Positions 1 through 11,500 of a stretch of DNA of 64,000 nucleotides are shown here, piece by piece. The notes beneath the pieces were generated by a model. The model did no database searches. It saw nothing but the letters and a program-made list of their open reading frames with translations, and had not been told where the DNA came from. The number at the start of each line of letters is the position of its first letter. Position 1 is the first letter of the stretch. Position numbers and translations under genes: made by a program. Origin of the DNA: Rotaria sordida (lineage: Eukaryota; Rotifera; Eurotatoria; Philodinida; Philodinidae); contig CAJNOL010000070.1 of the NCBI GenBank assembly GCA_905250125.1, positions 1-64,000 of the forward strand, read 5' to 3'.

Positions 1-2792
1 TACGTACGCACAATTAAATCAAGTTCTTTTTCTTTTATTCTTGACATAAGCATAATAGTCATATATCTGACTTATCTATTTCCTTACTAAAAAGAAAAGC
101 AAGATTAATTTTGTAAATTTATAAGTTTTCTTTTTCTTTCTTGAATAATTGGATATGATCAATAAACTTCAATGTGTCATCTTTATTGTCAACGGAAATG
201 TTCGTATTCTCGCATGATTACATGAGAAAGTACCGTCCTTTATATGTCCACTATGCATTTAATTAGTTAAAACAAGTCAATGTCTAACAAGATCTAGGTT
301 TCATCAAAGTCATTAAAAAGAGTAGACCAAAAAAAAAAAAAGAAAATCGATTCATCATGTTGTATATAAAGAATTCATCTAACTTACTATAATTGTCAAT
401 CTATATTTTATAAAGGCTTCACATGTTTATTGACATTAATCTAGTACTAGTGTTACAATTTATACCGTTATGTGGTCTCTTTTAGTCTTTTATGAATACT
501 TTTGATAATAAACTAGACTTATTCATTCTGCATAAAAAATCGTTTTGTCTATAAGTATATACACGAAAAAAAAAACCAATGCGAAGGTTTAATTATGGAT
601 ACTCTATGCTATTTCGATCATTGTTTGTATGATACTACTAATTTTATATGATATCCAACGGTGAGCGTGTATTATAAAAACATACAACACACCAGTTGTT
701 TAAATTATAAGCGATGCCGATCAAAGATAATAATACAGTAGACAAGTATAGTCTGTGAACTTTTGTATCATGTTTTCTTGATACAAGGATCGTTCTCCTC
801 TATTGGAAAACAAACAATAACATCAATTGATGCGTTACAATTAGCTATGATTATCATGAGATCTGTCTGTTTTCAATTATCGAATAACAAACATAAAATG
901 CACACATGTTTCAAAATTGAAAATGTCCAAACGATTGTGATTTTTAAATAGTGGAAATAATGTATTTATAATTGGAATTGATATAGATGGGAAAAAAAAA
1001 TATTTTATTTAAAAGAATAAATCATCACTAGTAGTAGTATGATGAATATTCATTGGCGTTGCGGTTGATATATTGAGCCTCGAGGAAAAGAATAACATCA
1101 AGATAATCAATCGATAAAATACACGGAACTTACTATGGATCAGTTGCAGTGAATTCACCGATTCTTTGTATAGCATAATGATGACCAAATTGTTTTGCTA
1201 TTATATCAGCAAAAATATTTGAATTAACATATGCGTGATATCATGTTTTGGTTTTTGTTTATAGTTTCAATCATTTATTCGATACCATAGAAGAAGTGAT
1301 GAATACAATAGTGTATTGCTTGTATGTAATTAATTGAAAATTGCTTTTGTCTTTTGATACTATTTGTTTTGTGAAATGTTTTCACAGTAGAAAAAGTTTA
1401 AATCTAATAAGTAAATATTATGTAATTCATTTTGTTTATATGTGTTATTTCATACTTCATAGATATTGATGGCGTTTATGACTATTTAATAGATAGATAT
1501 AAGAAAATATACCATTAGAAGAAAAAACTAAAGAGTAAATATCAACCGAAAATAATCACAAAGACAGAAATAGATTGAATAATAAGTTATTCTAATCATC
1601 GATTACATGCATGAAAATTATAAGACAGAAAAAAAATCAATAGTTGAAGATTTAACTAGTTTATGGACGAGATTTTCATTGTTTGTAATTCATCTTGATT
1701 AAGATAATAATCATTAAATAATGACTTACACATTTATGTGAATATTATTATAGTAGTGATGGAAGCTCTTTTTTTTTTCTTAAATAATCAAAATTAAATT
1801 GTTGTTTAGTATCTAATGTAAATTCAACTCTATCACGAACAGAAACATATGATTAAATTTATTCAATAAAATCCAAGATAACAACTGTGATTTTTATCAA
1901 ATGTACCGAATGAGCCATAAATAGCACTATTTGCTTGTCATCCGTATGCAAAAAAACTAGCTCTGAATAAACTGCTATCACGAACCAAAGAAAGTCAGTC
2001 CATTTGATTGAACTGACGTGAAAATATTTCATTTTTTTTCTATCGTAGTGCTGTCTATGGCCCACATTGTATGTTATGTATTATAGGGAAAAAATTAAAA
2101 TGCTCATAACTGTTGACAAAAATGATAAGAACACAAATTCTTTAAGGGTTTTTACTAGAGCACTAAACAGTATCTATAGGCAAAAAATTATTGAAATTGG
2201 AAGAGAGCAATTGAAAAAGTTCGTTCGTTAGTTGAGAGTAATGGACTTCTCTTCGACAAACATCGGTTTTTTGTGATGACAATAAATTTTAAAAAGCCTA
2301 TAGCTCAATTCACTTTTAATTATCCATGCCTCAAAATAATTTAGCTGGAAAATGGTTCATAACTTAAAAATTCCTGACTACGTCACTGGGTATGATCTAA
2401 CAATTGAAGGATTTGTTTAGATGTGATACGAATAAAATCTGAAATAGTTTTCTTTAGATCGGGACCAAAAAACTTTGACCCTACACATTTCTACGTCTGC
2501 TCCATCCTCTAATACACCTCTTGTACATATTCAATTCATGCGAAACAATTAAATGAATAAACAGTTTTATTATTGAATGGAAATTTCATATAATAAAAAA
2601 AAATGTTTGCCTAATTCAGTTGGAAATAATATGAATTATCCAACAGACAGCGTCATCTGTGGAGTAATTTTTTAAATGCATCATATGCATTCTTTTTGCA
2701 GAGTACTAGCTAAAGAGATAAAAATTTATTTCATATGTATGTTTTTGGGCTCTGAAAAATCACCATATCTATAAATAAAACTATATGAAATA
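1..2792. other. Gene-free left flank
   Basis: I see no conserved coding exon, RNA gene or clear transposon here. The sequence is AT-rich with A and T homopolymers and short open frames that look random. A short stretch near 2459-2485 (gggaccaaaaaactttgaccc) resembles the dispersed palindromic motif found elsewhere in the window. The 3' part should hold the promoter of the acylphosphatase gene, but no TATA box or other element stands out. Confidence 0.5.
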
Positions 2793-3290
2793 ATGACTAT
2801 TTTAGCTCGTAGTCTTTATGCTTATCGATTTTTCGAAATTGTAAATCGTGTATGTTTAATACAATCAGGTAAAACATTCTTACTATGCTCATCGTTTACT
2901 GTTTATTTTCTTTTTTGACAATTGCTGAAATTGTTATTTTTAGTATCATGTCTTTCGGATTCAACAACAACAACAGGTAAAGATCTAACTAATACATCAA
3001 ATGAATCATTACGTTCATGTGATTTTGAAATATTTGGTACTGTTCAACGTGTGTATTTTCGTCAGCATACTCAAGAACAAGCTACAAAATTAAATCTTGT
3101 TGGATGGGTTAAAAATACGAAAATGAATACAGTACAAGGACATATGGAAGGATATAAAACTAATATAGATCAAATGAAAATTTGGCTTCAAACAAAAGGA
3201 AGTCCAAAATCAAAGATCATTAAGGCAGAATTTACAAATGAAAAACCAATTACAAAATTAACTGAAAATATATTTGATATTAAAAGATAA
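2793..3290 (+). CDS. Acylphosphatase (ACYP1/2 family)
   Basis: Small enzyme that hydrolyses the carboxyl-phosphate bond of acylphosphates. Two exons, 2793-2868 and 2944-3290, give 140 residues. The last ~90 residues align along the whole acylphosphatase fold and end where the family normally ends. Catalytic Arg65 sits in GTVQRVYFR and catalytic Asn83 in GWVKNT, with the family's 18-residue spacing. The phosphate-binding loop normally reads VQGV; here it is VQRV, an unusual Gly-to-Arg change. The first ~50 residues are an extension absent from the ~98-residue family members; it begins with an amphipathic stretch (MTILARSLYAYRFFEIVNR) that could be an organelle targeting signal (inference). The stop codon is only 84 bp before the acceptor-like site of the next gene, suggesting it heads a polycistronic unit. 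The first exon is less certain than the second. Confidence 0.88.
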
Positions 3291-3367
3291 AAAAGAAAGA
3301 TAAATTTTTTAACTTCTTCCTCTCAACGTCAATCATCAATTTTATATAGTTATAGAAACTAATTTTC

Positions 3368-3382
3368 ATTTCAGATCGAATG
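3368..3382 (+). promoter_or_regulatory. Probable trans-splice acceptor before PARS2
   Basis: The sequence attttcatttcag ends in AG at 3373-3374, five bases before the PARS2 start codon at 3380. It lies 84 bp after the acylphosphatase stop, with no partner donor in between. This is the layout expected of a spliced-leader acceptor inside an operon. Confidence 0.55.
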
Positions 3383-5870
3383 GTTTTCATAACACATATT
3401 CGTCATGCAATTCAACAACGTTCACGAATGTTTCTTCCAACACCAGTTCATCTTCCAAGAGAAACTCGTTCGAAAAGTCAATCAGTAATTCATTATTCTT
3501 TATTTATAGTTTTTTTTATTTCAAATCAAATTCAAATTTTTTTTTATTAGTTATTACAACAAACAGCTATCGTTCATAGTGTAGAACATGGATTTCCACA
3601 ATTATTACCATTAGGTAATATAAAAAAAAAGATTATGAATCAATGATGAATGTTGTTTCATTTTTCTTTTTTTTTTTAAAGGTTTTCGTGTTTTAACGAA
3701 ATTAAAAGCTTTAATTCGAAATGAAATGAATAATATTGGAGGACAAGAATTATCACTTCCAGCAATTGGACGAAAAAATATTTGGGAAACGAGTGGTATG
3801 AATAGATTATTTTGAAGATTTTTGTTTTTTTAAGGATTAATTATAGATCGATGGAATTTAATGCATGATGAATTATTTAAATTTAAAGATCATGATGAAG
3901 AATATTGTTTAAGTCCAGTAAATGAATATAGGTTTTGTTTTTTTAATAAAGAAAAATTTTGTTTGATTTTAGACTCATGAAGAAGCAATTACTAAACTTG
4001 TTTCATCTGTCTGTAAAACAATTCCACGAAGTAATTATCCATTATTGGTCTATCAGGTAAATTATTAACTAATTAATTTTTTAATAAATAGAAAATGTTT
4101 ATGTATCATTAGCAAATCTAGATTACATGGAAATATCGTAATGAACCAAATTATCGTCATGGTCTTTTACGAACAAAAGAATTTCTTATGAAAGGTCTTT
4201 AATTTTTCTTCTTTTTTTTTTTTTAGTTTAAAGAATTTTTATTCTTTTCTATATTCATGTTTAGATCTGTATAGTTTTCATACAGATGAAAAATGTGCAC
4301 GACAAATATATGATCAAGTATGTGATGCATATGAAAGAATATTTCAAAAATTAGAGTTAAATTGTTTTAAAGGTATACATATTTCATTATTGACTAATAT
4401 TGTTTTTTTGAGTTTGATTTTTATTTAGTACCAGCTGATAGTGGTCTAATGGGTGGTTCATTAAATCATGAATTTTTAGGAATATCAGCTGTTGGTGAAG
4501 ATACATTACTTATTTGTCCAATGTATGTTAAGTTATGATTAATATAATTTTCACGAAAAAAAAATGGAGATTCAGAAATTTTTGAAGAAGAAACCGATAA
4601 TAAAGATGACGTTTATGACATACGTGAGAAACTATTTGAGATATCAGCAAAATAAAACTTCTTTGTTTTTTTCTTTTTATCTCTTTTCTTTTCTTGACTA
4701 TTATATGGCTTGTAGTTTTTGTTTTAAAACAAATATTAAATACCGAAAATTAGTATTCTAACTATAAATATTTATATATTTTAATTTAATAGATTCTTTT
4801 CTAACACTCGATAGATGCAAGCTTAGACTTTGTAAGCTGTTCGATTGAGTTTGCATTATTTGACGAGATGTTTATCTTTTTCTATATAAAGTAATATCTA
4901 ATCTACTATATTTATCATGTTTTATTAGAAATATGCTTTTTATTTTGATATATCCAATGAAGTTTTTAGACAGTTTTATTAGGGGAAAATGATATAAATC
5001 ATATTTCTTTTTTTATTGATTATATTAATAAAGACTAGAATAATAAAAAAAAATTTTCAAAGATATTAATTCTGATTTGATAAGTTCATATGATTTGTTA
5101 CTTTTAGATGTAATCGTGGATATCTAAAAAATAAAACTCAATGTGAACATACAGAAAAAACTGAACAACATGCTATTGAACTTGGTCATTGTTTTCTTCT
5201 TGGTGATCGTTATACAAAAGCATTTAATGCAATAGAAGGATCATCAGATATTGCAACTGAAAAAAAGTGAAAGAAACATAGAATTTTGCAATATATATAC
5301 CGATTTCTTTTTATAATAGACCATTAATAATGGGTTGTTATGGTATTGGTTTAACACGTTTAATGGCAGCAACAGTTGAAATACTTACACCAAAAGACTT
5401 CAATGATATACGATGGCCAAGGCGGATTGTTCCTTATCAAGTTGCTATTGTACCACCAAAAGTTTGTCATGTTTTGTTTTTATTCAATTTAATAGAAAAA
5501 ACATTATTCATCATTTTTAATTTTTTGTTTTAGAAAGGTAGCCCTGAAGAAACAAATGGTAATGAAAAAACTCTTGGTCGTTTATTAAAACTTGATAATA
5601 CAGAATGGTTTGTTGATGATCGTAATGAATTAACGATTGGTTATCGATTAAAAGATTGTCAAAAAATGGGTATTCCTATTGTTATAGTGTTTGGAAAACG
5701 AGCTGTAAGATTTATTTCTATAAGACTCAATCTATTTATTTATTTATTTATTTATTTAGACTAAAGAAAATTTATGTGAAGTTATCGATGTATACAATAA
5801 TCGAACAGAATATTTATCTTATGAAGATACATTAAAGTTTATTCATAATTATTATTCAGTTTTTTGTTAG
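3380..5870 (+). CDS. PARS2: Prolyl-tRNA synthetase, mitochondrial type
   Basis: Class II aminoacyl-tRNA synthetase charging tRNA-Pro, by its short form the mitochondrial enzyme. Twelve exons: 3380-3484, 3551-3614, 3682-3795, 3847-3917, 3973-4056, 4122-4194, 4265-4372, 4429-4522, 5108-5266, 5320-5461, 5534-5704, 5760-5870; 431 residues, close to animal PARS2 at about 475. Visible landmarks are THEEA, motif 2 around KYRNEPNYRHGLLRTKEF, SFH after MKDLY, the GSLNHEF segment, and motif 3 GCYGIGLTRLMAA, followed by an anticodon-binding domain with VAIVPPK. It lacks the long bacterial editing insertion, as expected for this type. Intron 8 (4523-5107) is 585 bp, against about 50-70 bp for most others, and holds nothing I recognise. 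The start is the first ATG after an acceptor-like site; the targeting peptide (MVFITHIRHAIQQRSR) is basic. Confidence 0.95.
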
Positions 5871-5938
5871 ACATTATTTGGTTTTGTTTAAAAAAAAAAG
5901 AAAAGAATTTTCAAATGTTAGATTTTACTTGTGAAATT

Positions 5939-5966
5939 CTTTTTCTTTCAGACGACAAAAAAGATG
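5939..5966 (+). promoter_or_regulatory. Probable trans-splice acceptor before ACSL
   Basis: A pyrimidine-rich tract, ttctttttctttcag, ends in AG at 5950-5951, 81 bp after the PARS2 stop and 12 bases before the ACSL ATG at 5964. The spacing is almost the same as at the preceding gene junction. Confidence 0.55.
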
Positions 5967-8281
5967 CCCTCATCATTTTCTAAGTCCCATGGTACTTATG
6001 CTGCATTAGCTGCTGGAGCTGTTGTAGTTACATATGCTGGTACACATGCATATAAATCACGTATTCAACGAAAACATGATGATGGAATTGATCTTAAAAA
6101 TCAAACAGTTGAAATCGATCCTGTAGAACATATTCGTCGTTGTACTTTTTATAAAGATATTGATATTTTTTCATTTTATAAAACAGTTCTACCTAATGTA
6201 CAAACATTAGGTGATGCTTTCTATAATGGTTATTCGGTGTCTAAAAATGGACCATGTATAGCTTATATTGATCCGGTAAATATGACAAAAGAATTTCAAT
6301 GGATATCTTATTCAATGGCATTAGAACGTATACGTCTAATTGGTTCACATTTATGGACAGAAGCTAAATTAACTCCAATGAAATCTATAGTTACTATTAT
6401 TTCATCAAATCGACCTGAATATTCATTTGTTGAACATGCTTGTTATATGTATGGTTTCACTGTCCTTGCTCTATATACAACTTATAATTCATCAACTATT
6501 TTATCGATATTAGAAAAAACACAAACAGAAGTATTGGTTGTCGATAATTTAAATCGTATTGAATCATATAAAAATGAATTATTAGAAAAAAATTATCTAA
6601 AAGAAATTCTTATTATGGATAATGTAACAAGTAATGAAGATACAAAAATAAAAAATATTCCAACCATTTTAGAATCTATGCAACAGTCAGATGTTCGTTC
6701 ACGACCTAAAGTTGATCCAGAGAGTATAGCTGCTTTTATTTTAACAAGTGGAACAACAGGTTTGATGAAAAAAGATATTGTTGAAAAAAAAAATTAATAA
6801 TATTGATATTTAAGGTGAACCTAAACTTGCAATGTTATCACATACAAACTTTTTGGCAACAATAAAAGGTAATATTGATCGTCGACGACGTGCCAATATA
6901 GATGGTGAACCTAGTCATAGACATTGTTCATTTTTACCGATGGCACATTTATATGAACGTTCAGTACTTATCAGTTATTTTCTTCATGGTTCACAAGTTG
7001 TTTTTTGTCCAATACCAGAAAAACTTTTTGAATATTATCCAATTGTAAAACCAACAAATATTTCTATGGTACCAAGAATTTTAAATAAAGTTTATGATAC
7101 AATAATGACTGAAGTAGGTAAAAGTAAAATAAAACGTTTTCTTATTTCACAAGCACTACATAATGAACAACCAACATTATTTTCACGTCTTATTTTTCGA
7201 AAAATAAAAAAGTTATTTGGTGGAGAAGTTCATGCTATGTTAACTGGTTCAGCACCAATAACACCTGAAGTATTACATTTTTTTCGTATTGCACTTGATA
7301 TACCTATTGTGGAAGCCTATGGTCAAACTGAATCAACAGCTGCTGGTACAAGTACACATATTACTGATACGTCATGTGGTACTGTTGGTTCACCTGTTCC
7401 TTCAGTTGAAATCAAGCTTATTGATGTACCTAATACAAATTATCGAAGTAATAATAATCAAGGAGAAATTTGTATTCGAGGACCAATTGTTTTTAAAGGT
7501 AAATTTTCAAATATATATCAGCGTCCAATTTGAGATCCGAAATGGGATGTACATGAATTCAGGCTATTCTCGAATTGATCAGTTACAATATATGCAAACT
7601 AATATTCGTCTGATAATTTTAGGCGAATCTAAGATTGGACGCTAACATGCTTTTTTTGAAAATTTAACTAGTTTATTATTCATTTTTTATATTGTAGGTT
7701 ACTATGGTGATGAAGAAAAAACACGTGAAACTATTGATAAAGGTGGTTGGCTTCATACTGGTGATGTTGGTGAATGGACAAGTAATGGTTCTTTACGTAT
7801 TATTGATCGTGTAAAACATATATTTAAATTAAGTCAAGGTGAATATATTGCACCTGAACGTCTTGAAGATGGTTATATTCGTTGTCGATGGATTGCACAA
7901 ATATTTGTAGATGGAATATCATCAGAATCAACTGTTATAGCAATTGTTATACCTGATGAAGAATACATACGAAGTAAATTTCGAACGACAAATCCAAACA
8001 TATCATTTGAAGATTTATGTAAAGATGAAAAACTTAAAGAAATTATTTTAGCTGATTTAAAACAATTAGCTAAAGAATATAAATATCAATATTATGAAAC
8101 AGTTAGTAATATTCATCTTCATCCAGAACTATTTTCACAAGAAAATGGTCTTATTACATCTACATTTAAAACTCGACGAACAATAGCTCGACAATATTTT
8201 CAACATATTATTCAATCACTTTATGAAGTTAGTGATAGAATAACAAAACCAATGAATGTTGAACAACAGTCAAAACTATAA
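5964..8281 (+). CDS. ACSL: Long-chain acyl-CoA synthetase (ACSL)
   Basis: ATP-dependent ligase that joins long-chain fatty acids to CoA, acting on ER or outer mitochondrial membranes. Three exons, 5964-6759, 6815-7498 and 7698-8281, encode 687 residues, the usual length of animal ACSL1/5/6-type enzymes. An N-terminal hydrophobic anchor (about residues 10-28, AALAAGAVVVTYAG) precedes the AMP-binding domain. The P-loop TSGTTGEPK is restored exactly by removing intron 1. Other landmarks: MLTGSAPI, EAYGQTES, GWLHTGD, IIDRVKHIFKLSQGEYIAPE, and a C-terminal LHPELFS...NGL segment. It closely matches ACSL1-type proteins, but I cannot assign one vertebrate paralogue. Intron 2 is 199 bp and carries a small inverted-repeat insertion. 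As third member of the tight trio it probably depends on an upstream promoter (inference). Confidence 0.96.
7520..7643. mobile_element. Small MITE-like insertion in ACSL intron 2
   Basis: The ends are inverted repeats: gcgtccaatttgagatccg at 7521-7539 and the complement of gcgtccaatcttagattcg ending at 7642, 16 of 19 matching. Removing about 125 bp would leave an intron of about 75 bp, the local norm. No coding capacity and no clear target duplication are visible. Confidence 0.6.
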
Positions 8282-8739
8282 GTGTCATGATGCAATTTTA
8301 ATGATTGATAATGAAATGGATATTTTTTTTTGTTCTGTGATTCTATGTTTGATTAGTTTTTTTAATTGATTCACTTGTTATAAATGCGCTTCCTCCGTAA
8401 TAAAATTCGATAGTTTACAATAAAAGGAGACAATATTGGAAAAAAAGAATAATGAACCACTAGATGAAGCAAAATAATTGCAATGTCGGATATTTTGCAA
8501 ATATCTCTATATAGATAAATCCTATAGCGTTAAATATTTTTTAATAAGATGCTCTGCCAAATTTTCTACAAAAACGGTAACTAAAAAAAATCCCATTGAA
8601 TTCTTTCGATGATTTTCCTATTAGGATAAAACTGAAGCACTATGTAATAGTGAAATATTCCATTATTTTGAATATATAATACTGGACAAAATTTTTTTGA
8701 ATGAATTTGTTTTTAATATAACTGATGAACAGTTTCCGC
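8282..8739. other. ACSL 3' flank
   Basis: AT-rich untranslated or intergenic sequence. An AATAAA-like string near 8398 could serve polyadenylation. Nothing else is recognisable. Confidence 0.4.
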
Positions 8740-9527
8740 CAAAAGTACACTCAATGTCTATACTATATTCCACAGAAATTTTACTCCGAAATATTAAGTC
8801 ACAGTGAAATTCGACATATAAAAATCCAGGCTAGTCGATTTTGTTTGGATGATCTTTTAAACTAAGTTAGCTTTTCTAGGGTTGTTTTAAGAAAACTCCA
8901 CCTCTATAAATGCAAGGAGAAGGACACGAACTACATTTCGGTAACTAAAACTTTTTTAGAAGAATATTGTCTATAATGTAACCTGTCTATTTTAAGATGA
9001 AGAGCATACAATTTTTATGTAAAATTGTTATCAATTTTTGTAATATGAATAATTTTTCTTTCCAAATATAACATTCGGAATAGTATCGGACGTTGCAAAT
9101 CTTTCAGAACATGGCTCCTAAAAAATTGAAAACGTCTCTTGTGGAACTTTAAACTCTCTGCTACCTTATGCAATGTTCGATACTCTTTCGGATGTGATAT
9201 TTGGAAAGAAAAATTAATCATATTAGAAAAATACTAAAGATTTTACATGAACATTATGTTTATAGTGTGTCGTAACGTAGGTCGGTTACAATATAAACAA
9301 TGTGCTTGTAAAAAGTTTTAGTTACCAAAATTTAGTTCATGTTCTCCTCTTTGTATTTATAGAGGTTCAGTTTTTTTTAGAATAACTCTGAAAAAATTAC
9401 CTTAATTTAAAATATCGTTCAGGGAAAAATAACTAGTCAAGATTTTTATATGTCAAATTCTACTATGACTTGACGTTTAGGAGTAAAATTATTTTTGGAT
9501 ATAGTATAGACACTGAGTGTACTTTTG
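8740..9527. mobile_element. Long imperfect palindrome (foldback element, ~0.79 kb)
   Basis: The left half (8740 onward: caaaagtacactcaatgtct) reappears as its reverse complement at the right end (agacactgagtgtacttttg, ending 9527). Correspondence continues inward nearly to the centre around 9135, for example through the tract at 8880-8950 against 9310-9390 and the tract at 9040-9100 against 9165-9225. By eye the arms are about 80% identical. No transposase frame is present; the open frames inside are by-products. It is best described as a foldback or full-length inverted-repeat element. Confidence 0.8.
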
Positions 9528-10510
9528 CATGAAAGGATCCTTTGAATTATGCTGATGAATTTTTTCAATGATAAAACATAACGATCTTCATAAAGTCGAT
9601 TTTGTCTATTATAATAATGGGCAAAAAAATACAGAAATCGATCGATGGCCTTCTAACTCATCGGACTTAAGCTTATTAGATAACTGATGTTGATGAAAAT
9701 ATTAATTATAAAAAAACTTAAAATACAAGCAGAAACAAATCCATAAAGCACACCAAAAAAATTCATTTGAGTTATGTTCTCACAGTGATCGGTTTTTTCC
9801 TTCAAGGAATTCGTGTAGTTGAACAACATAATGGCAATCATAATTGTTTTCCATGAACATTCATGATTTTTATATTATTTCACTTGAACTTTTATAATAT
9901 CATACACATATTTGTTTGAAATAAAAAGAAGATTTTTTCCTTAATATTATTTTCATTTTTGTTTCTGTCAAAATAATGAGACATTTGACTTTTACATAGT
10001 GTTTCGGTTTAAATTTTATACAAAAAATATTTAAAACAATACAATAGAGTTTTTCATTGCTATTCTTGTAGGGAATATGACGGCGCATTTTTCTCCCCAG
10101 AATTATGTTCTCTAATAAAAAGGTTACCTTTATAAAAGAAAACGATGAAAAATATCATTCAGTTATTCTCAATTAGAAAATATTGGAATTTATTTGAAAT
10201 TTGTTTTATATGAAAGAACAAATAGATTTCTGTTGATTTTATTTCTATAATAGAAGAAATATTAGAAAAATAGGCTTTGTATTTTTAAGTGACCAAGTCG
10301 ATATATTTTATTTTCAATTGAACAATATAATTCAAGCTTATTTCTATGTTATTGTCAATGCTATAATCTGATTCTTTATAATACTCTGACTTGTTGGAAT
10401 GTAAGAAAAAAATAAACAAAATAATTTCTCTTCGAGTTCCAAAACAAAAAATTATTTAGAAATGAGATTTGACTCCTTTCTTTTATTTTTTATTTTTTGA
10501 TACAATCTTC
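9528..10510. other. Intergenic, AT-rich
   Basis: No gene or repeat family is recognised. The last ~80 bases lie downstream of the dynein light chain gene on the minus strand and include a T-rich tract with a complementary AATAAA-like string. Confidence 0.45.
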
Positions 10511-10937
10511 CTATGAAAAACTGTCATTATGTTCCTTGTCATTTTGTTGTTTTGCCGATGTTGATGATGATAAATTAATCTTTTGTATAGCAATTACTTG
10601 CATGCCATCATTAGGTGTAACAACCATCATTTCTTTATGTCGTGTTTGAAGACGAAATGTTAATAAATCATCTGTTGGATCTATATCACGGATAGTTGAT
10701 CGAACAATATCAGCAAAAGAAAGTAATTTTGAACTTATGAAAAATGTAATATTATTATCCAATGATGTATATTGAAGTTGCCTATCTTCATTTGTTACAA
10801 TAACACCTTCAACAGTTTGATTAGTTAATATTCGTTTTAATATTGCTTCTTCAATTGGTGATAAATCTATTTTGAAATAAAGAATAGAAGATAGATTTAT
10901 TTATTTAAAAAAAAATACCACTTGATGTATTTTCCAT
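10511..10937 (-). CDS. DYNLRB1: Dynein light chain roadblock-type
   Basis: Small accessory light chain of cytoplasmic/ciliary dynein that dimerises and binds the intermediate chains. Two exons on the minus strand, 10937-10919 and 10866-10511, encode 124 residues. The core after MENTSSDLSPIEEAI follows the roadblock/LC7 fold: EGVIVTNEDRQLQYTS, then RSTIRDIDPTDDLLTFRL, then KEMMVVTPNDGMQVIAIQK, each aligned with animal DYNLRB. The family is usually 96 residues; here the N-terminus is about ten residues longer and a Ser/Lys/Asp-rich tail of about 20 residues follows the domain. The intron is 52 bp. I use DYNLRB1 as the family symbol; it could equally be a DYNLRB2 orthologue. Confidence 0.92.
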
Positions 10938-11500
10938 TTATTTTTAGTTGCTTAGAATTATAATTTCGTCGTTGATAAATGAACTCTAGACAAATCAAAG
11001 ATAATTCTTTTACACAATCATGATCGATAAAAAAAAACAAGTTTTTTGTTGCATGAGAAAGAAAAAGAATTTAAAAAATCTTTATTCTTGACCTATGAAC
11101 CTATCCATACCAGTAAATATAATCAACATCTTTCAACAAAAAATTTTAACATTGAGGAAGAAAAAAAAATTGTTAGATTCCGGTTATTTTATATAGCGAT
11201 CTTTTTTAAAAGTGGAAACGTTACGAAGAAAAAAAAAAAAAGAAATGTTAGACACATCTCTATTTACTTTTTACTTGATTTTATATTATTCTTGTTGTTC
11301 ACGAGTTTCTTACGCTTTTATGATAGCAACTAGTGTTCTATCAGAATAAAAACTAGTTGTTACATTGAACAAATAATATAAGTTTAATAATTCATATTTT
11401 TCTTATCGTCGTTTGTTTGAAAATAAATGACATAAGATCTCATGAATAACAGCATTCATTATTAAATGTATTCTATTCTTGATTATACACTCAACAGTCA
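10938..11500. other. Intergenic, AT-rich
   Basis: Upstream of the roadblock gene. It is rich in A/T homopolymers, for example at 11227-11241. No gene is recognised. Confidence 0.4.

Noticed and set aside
2793..5870. Fusion of acylphosphatase to prolyl-tRNA synthetase
   Set aside because: The acylphosphatase ends with a stop at the family's natural C-terminus, and PARS2 has its own ATG after an acceptor-like site.
9015..9221. 68-codon minus-strand open frame
   Set aside because: It lies across the right-of-centre part of the palindrome at 8740-9527; mirrored sequence creates the frame and the peptide matches no family.
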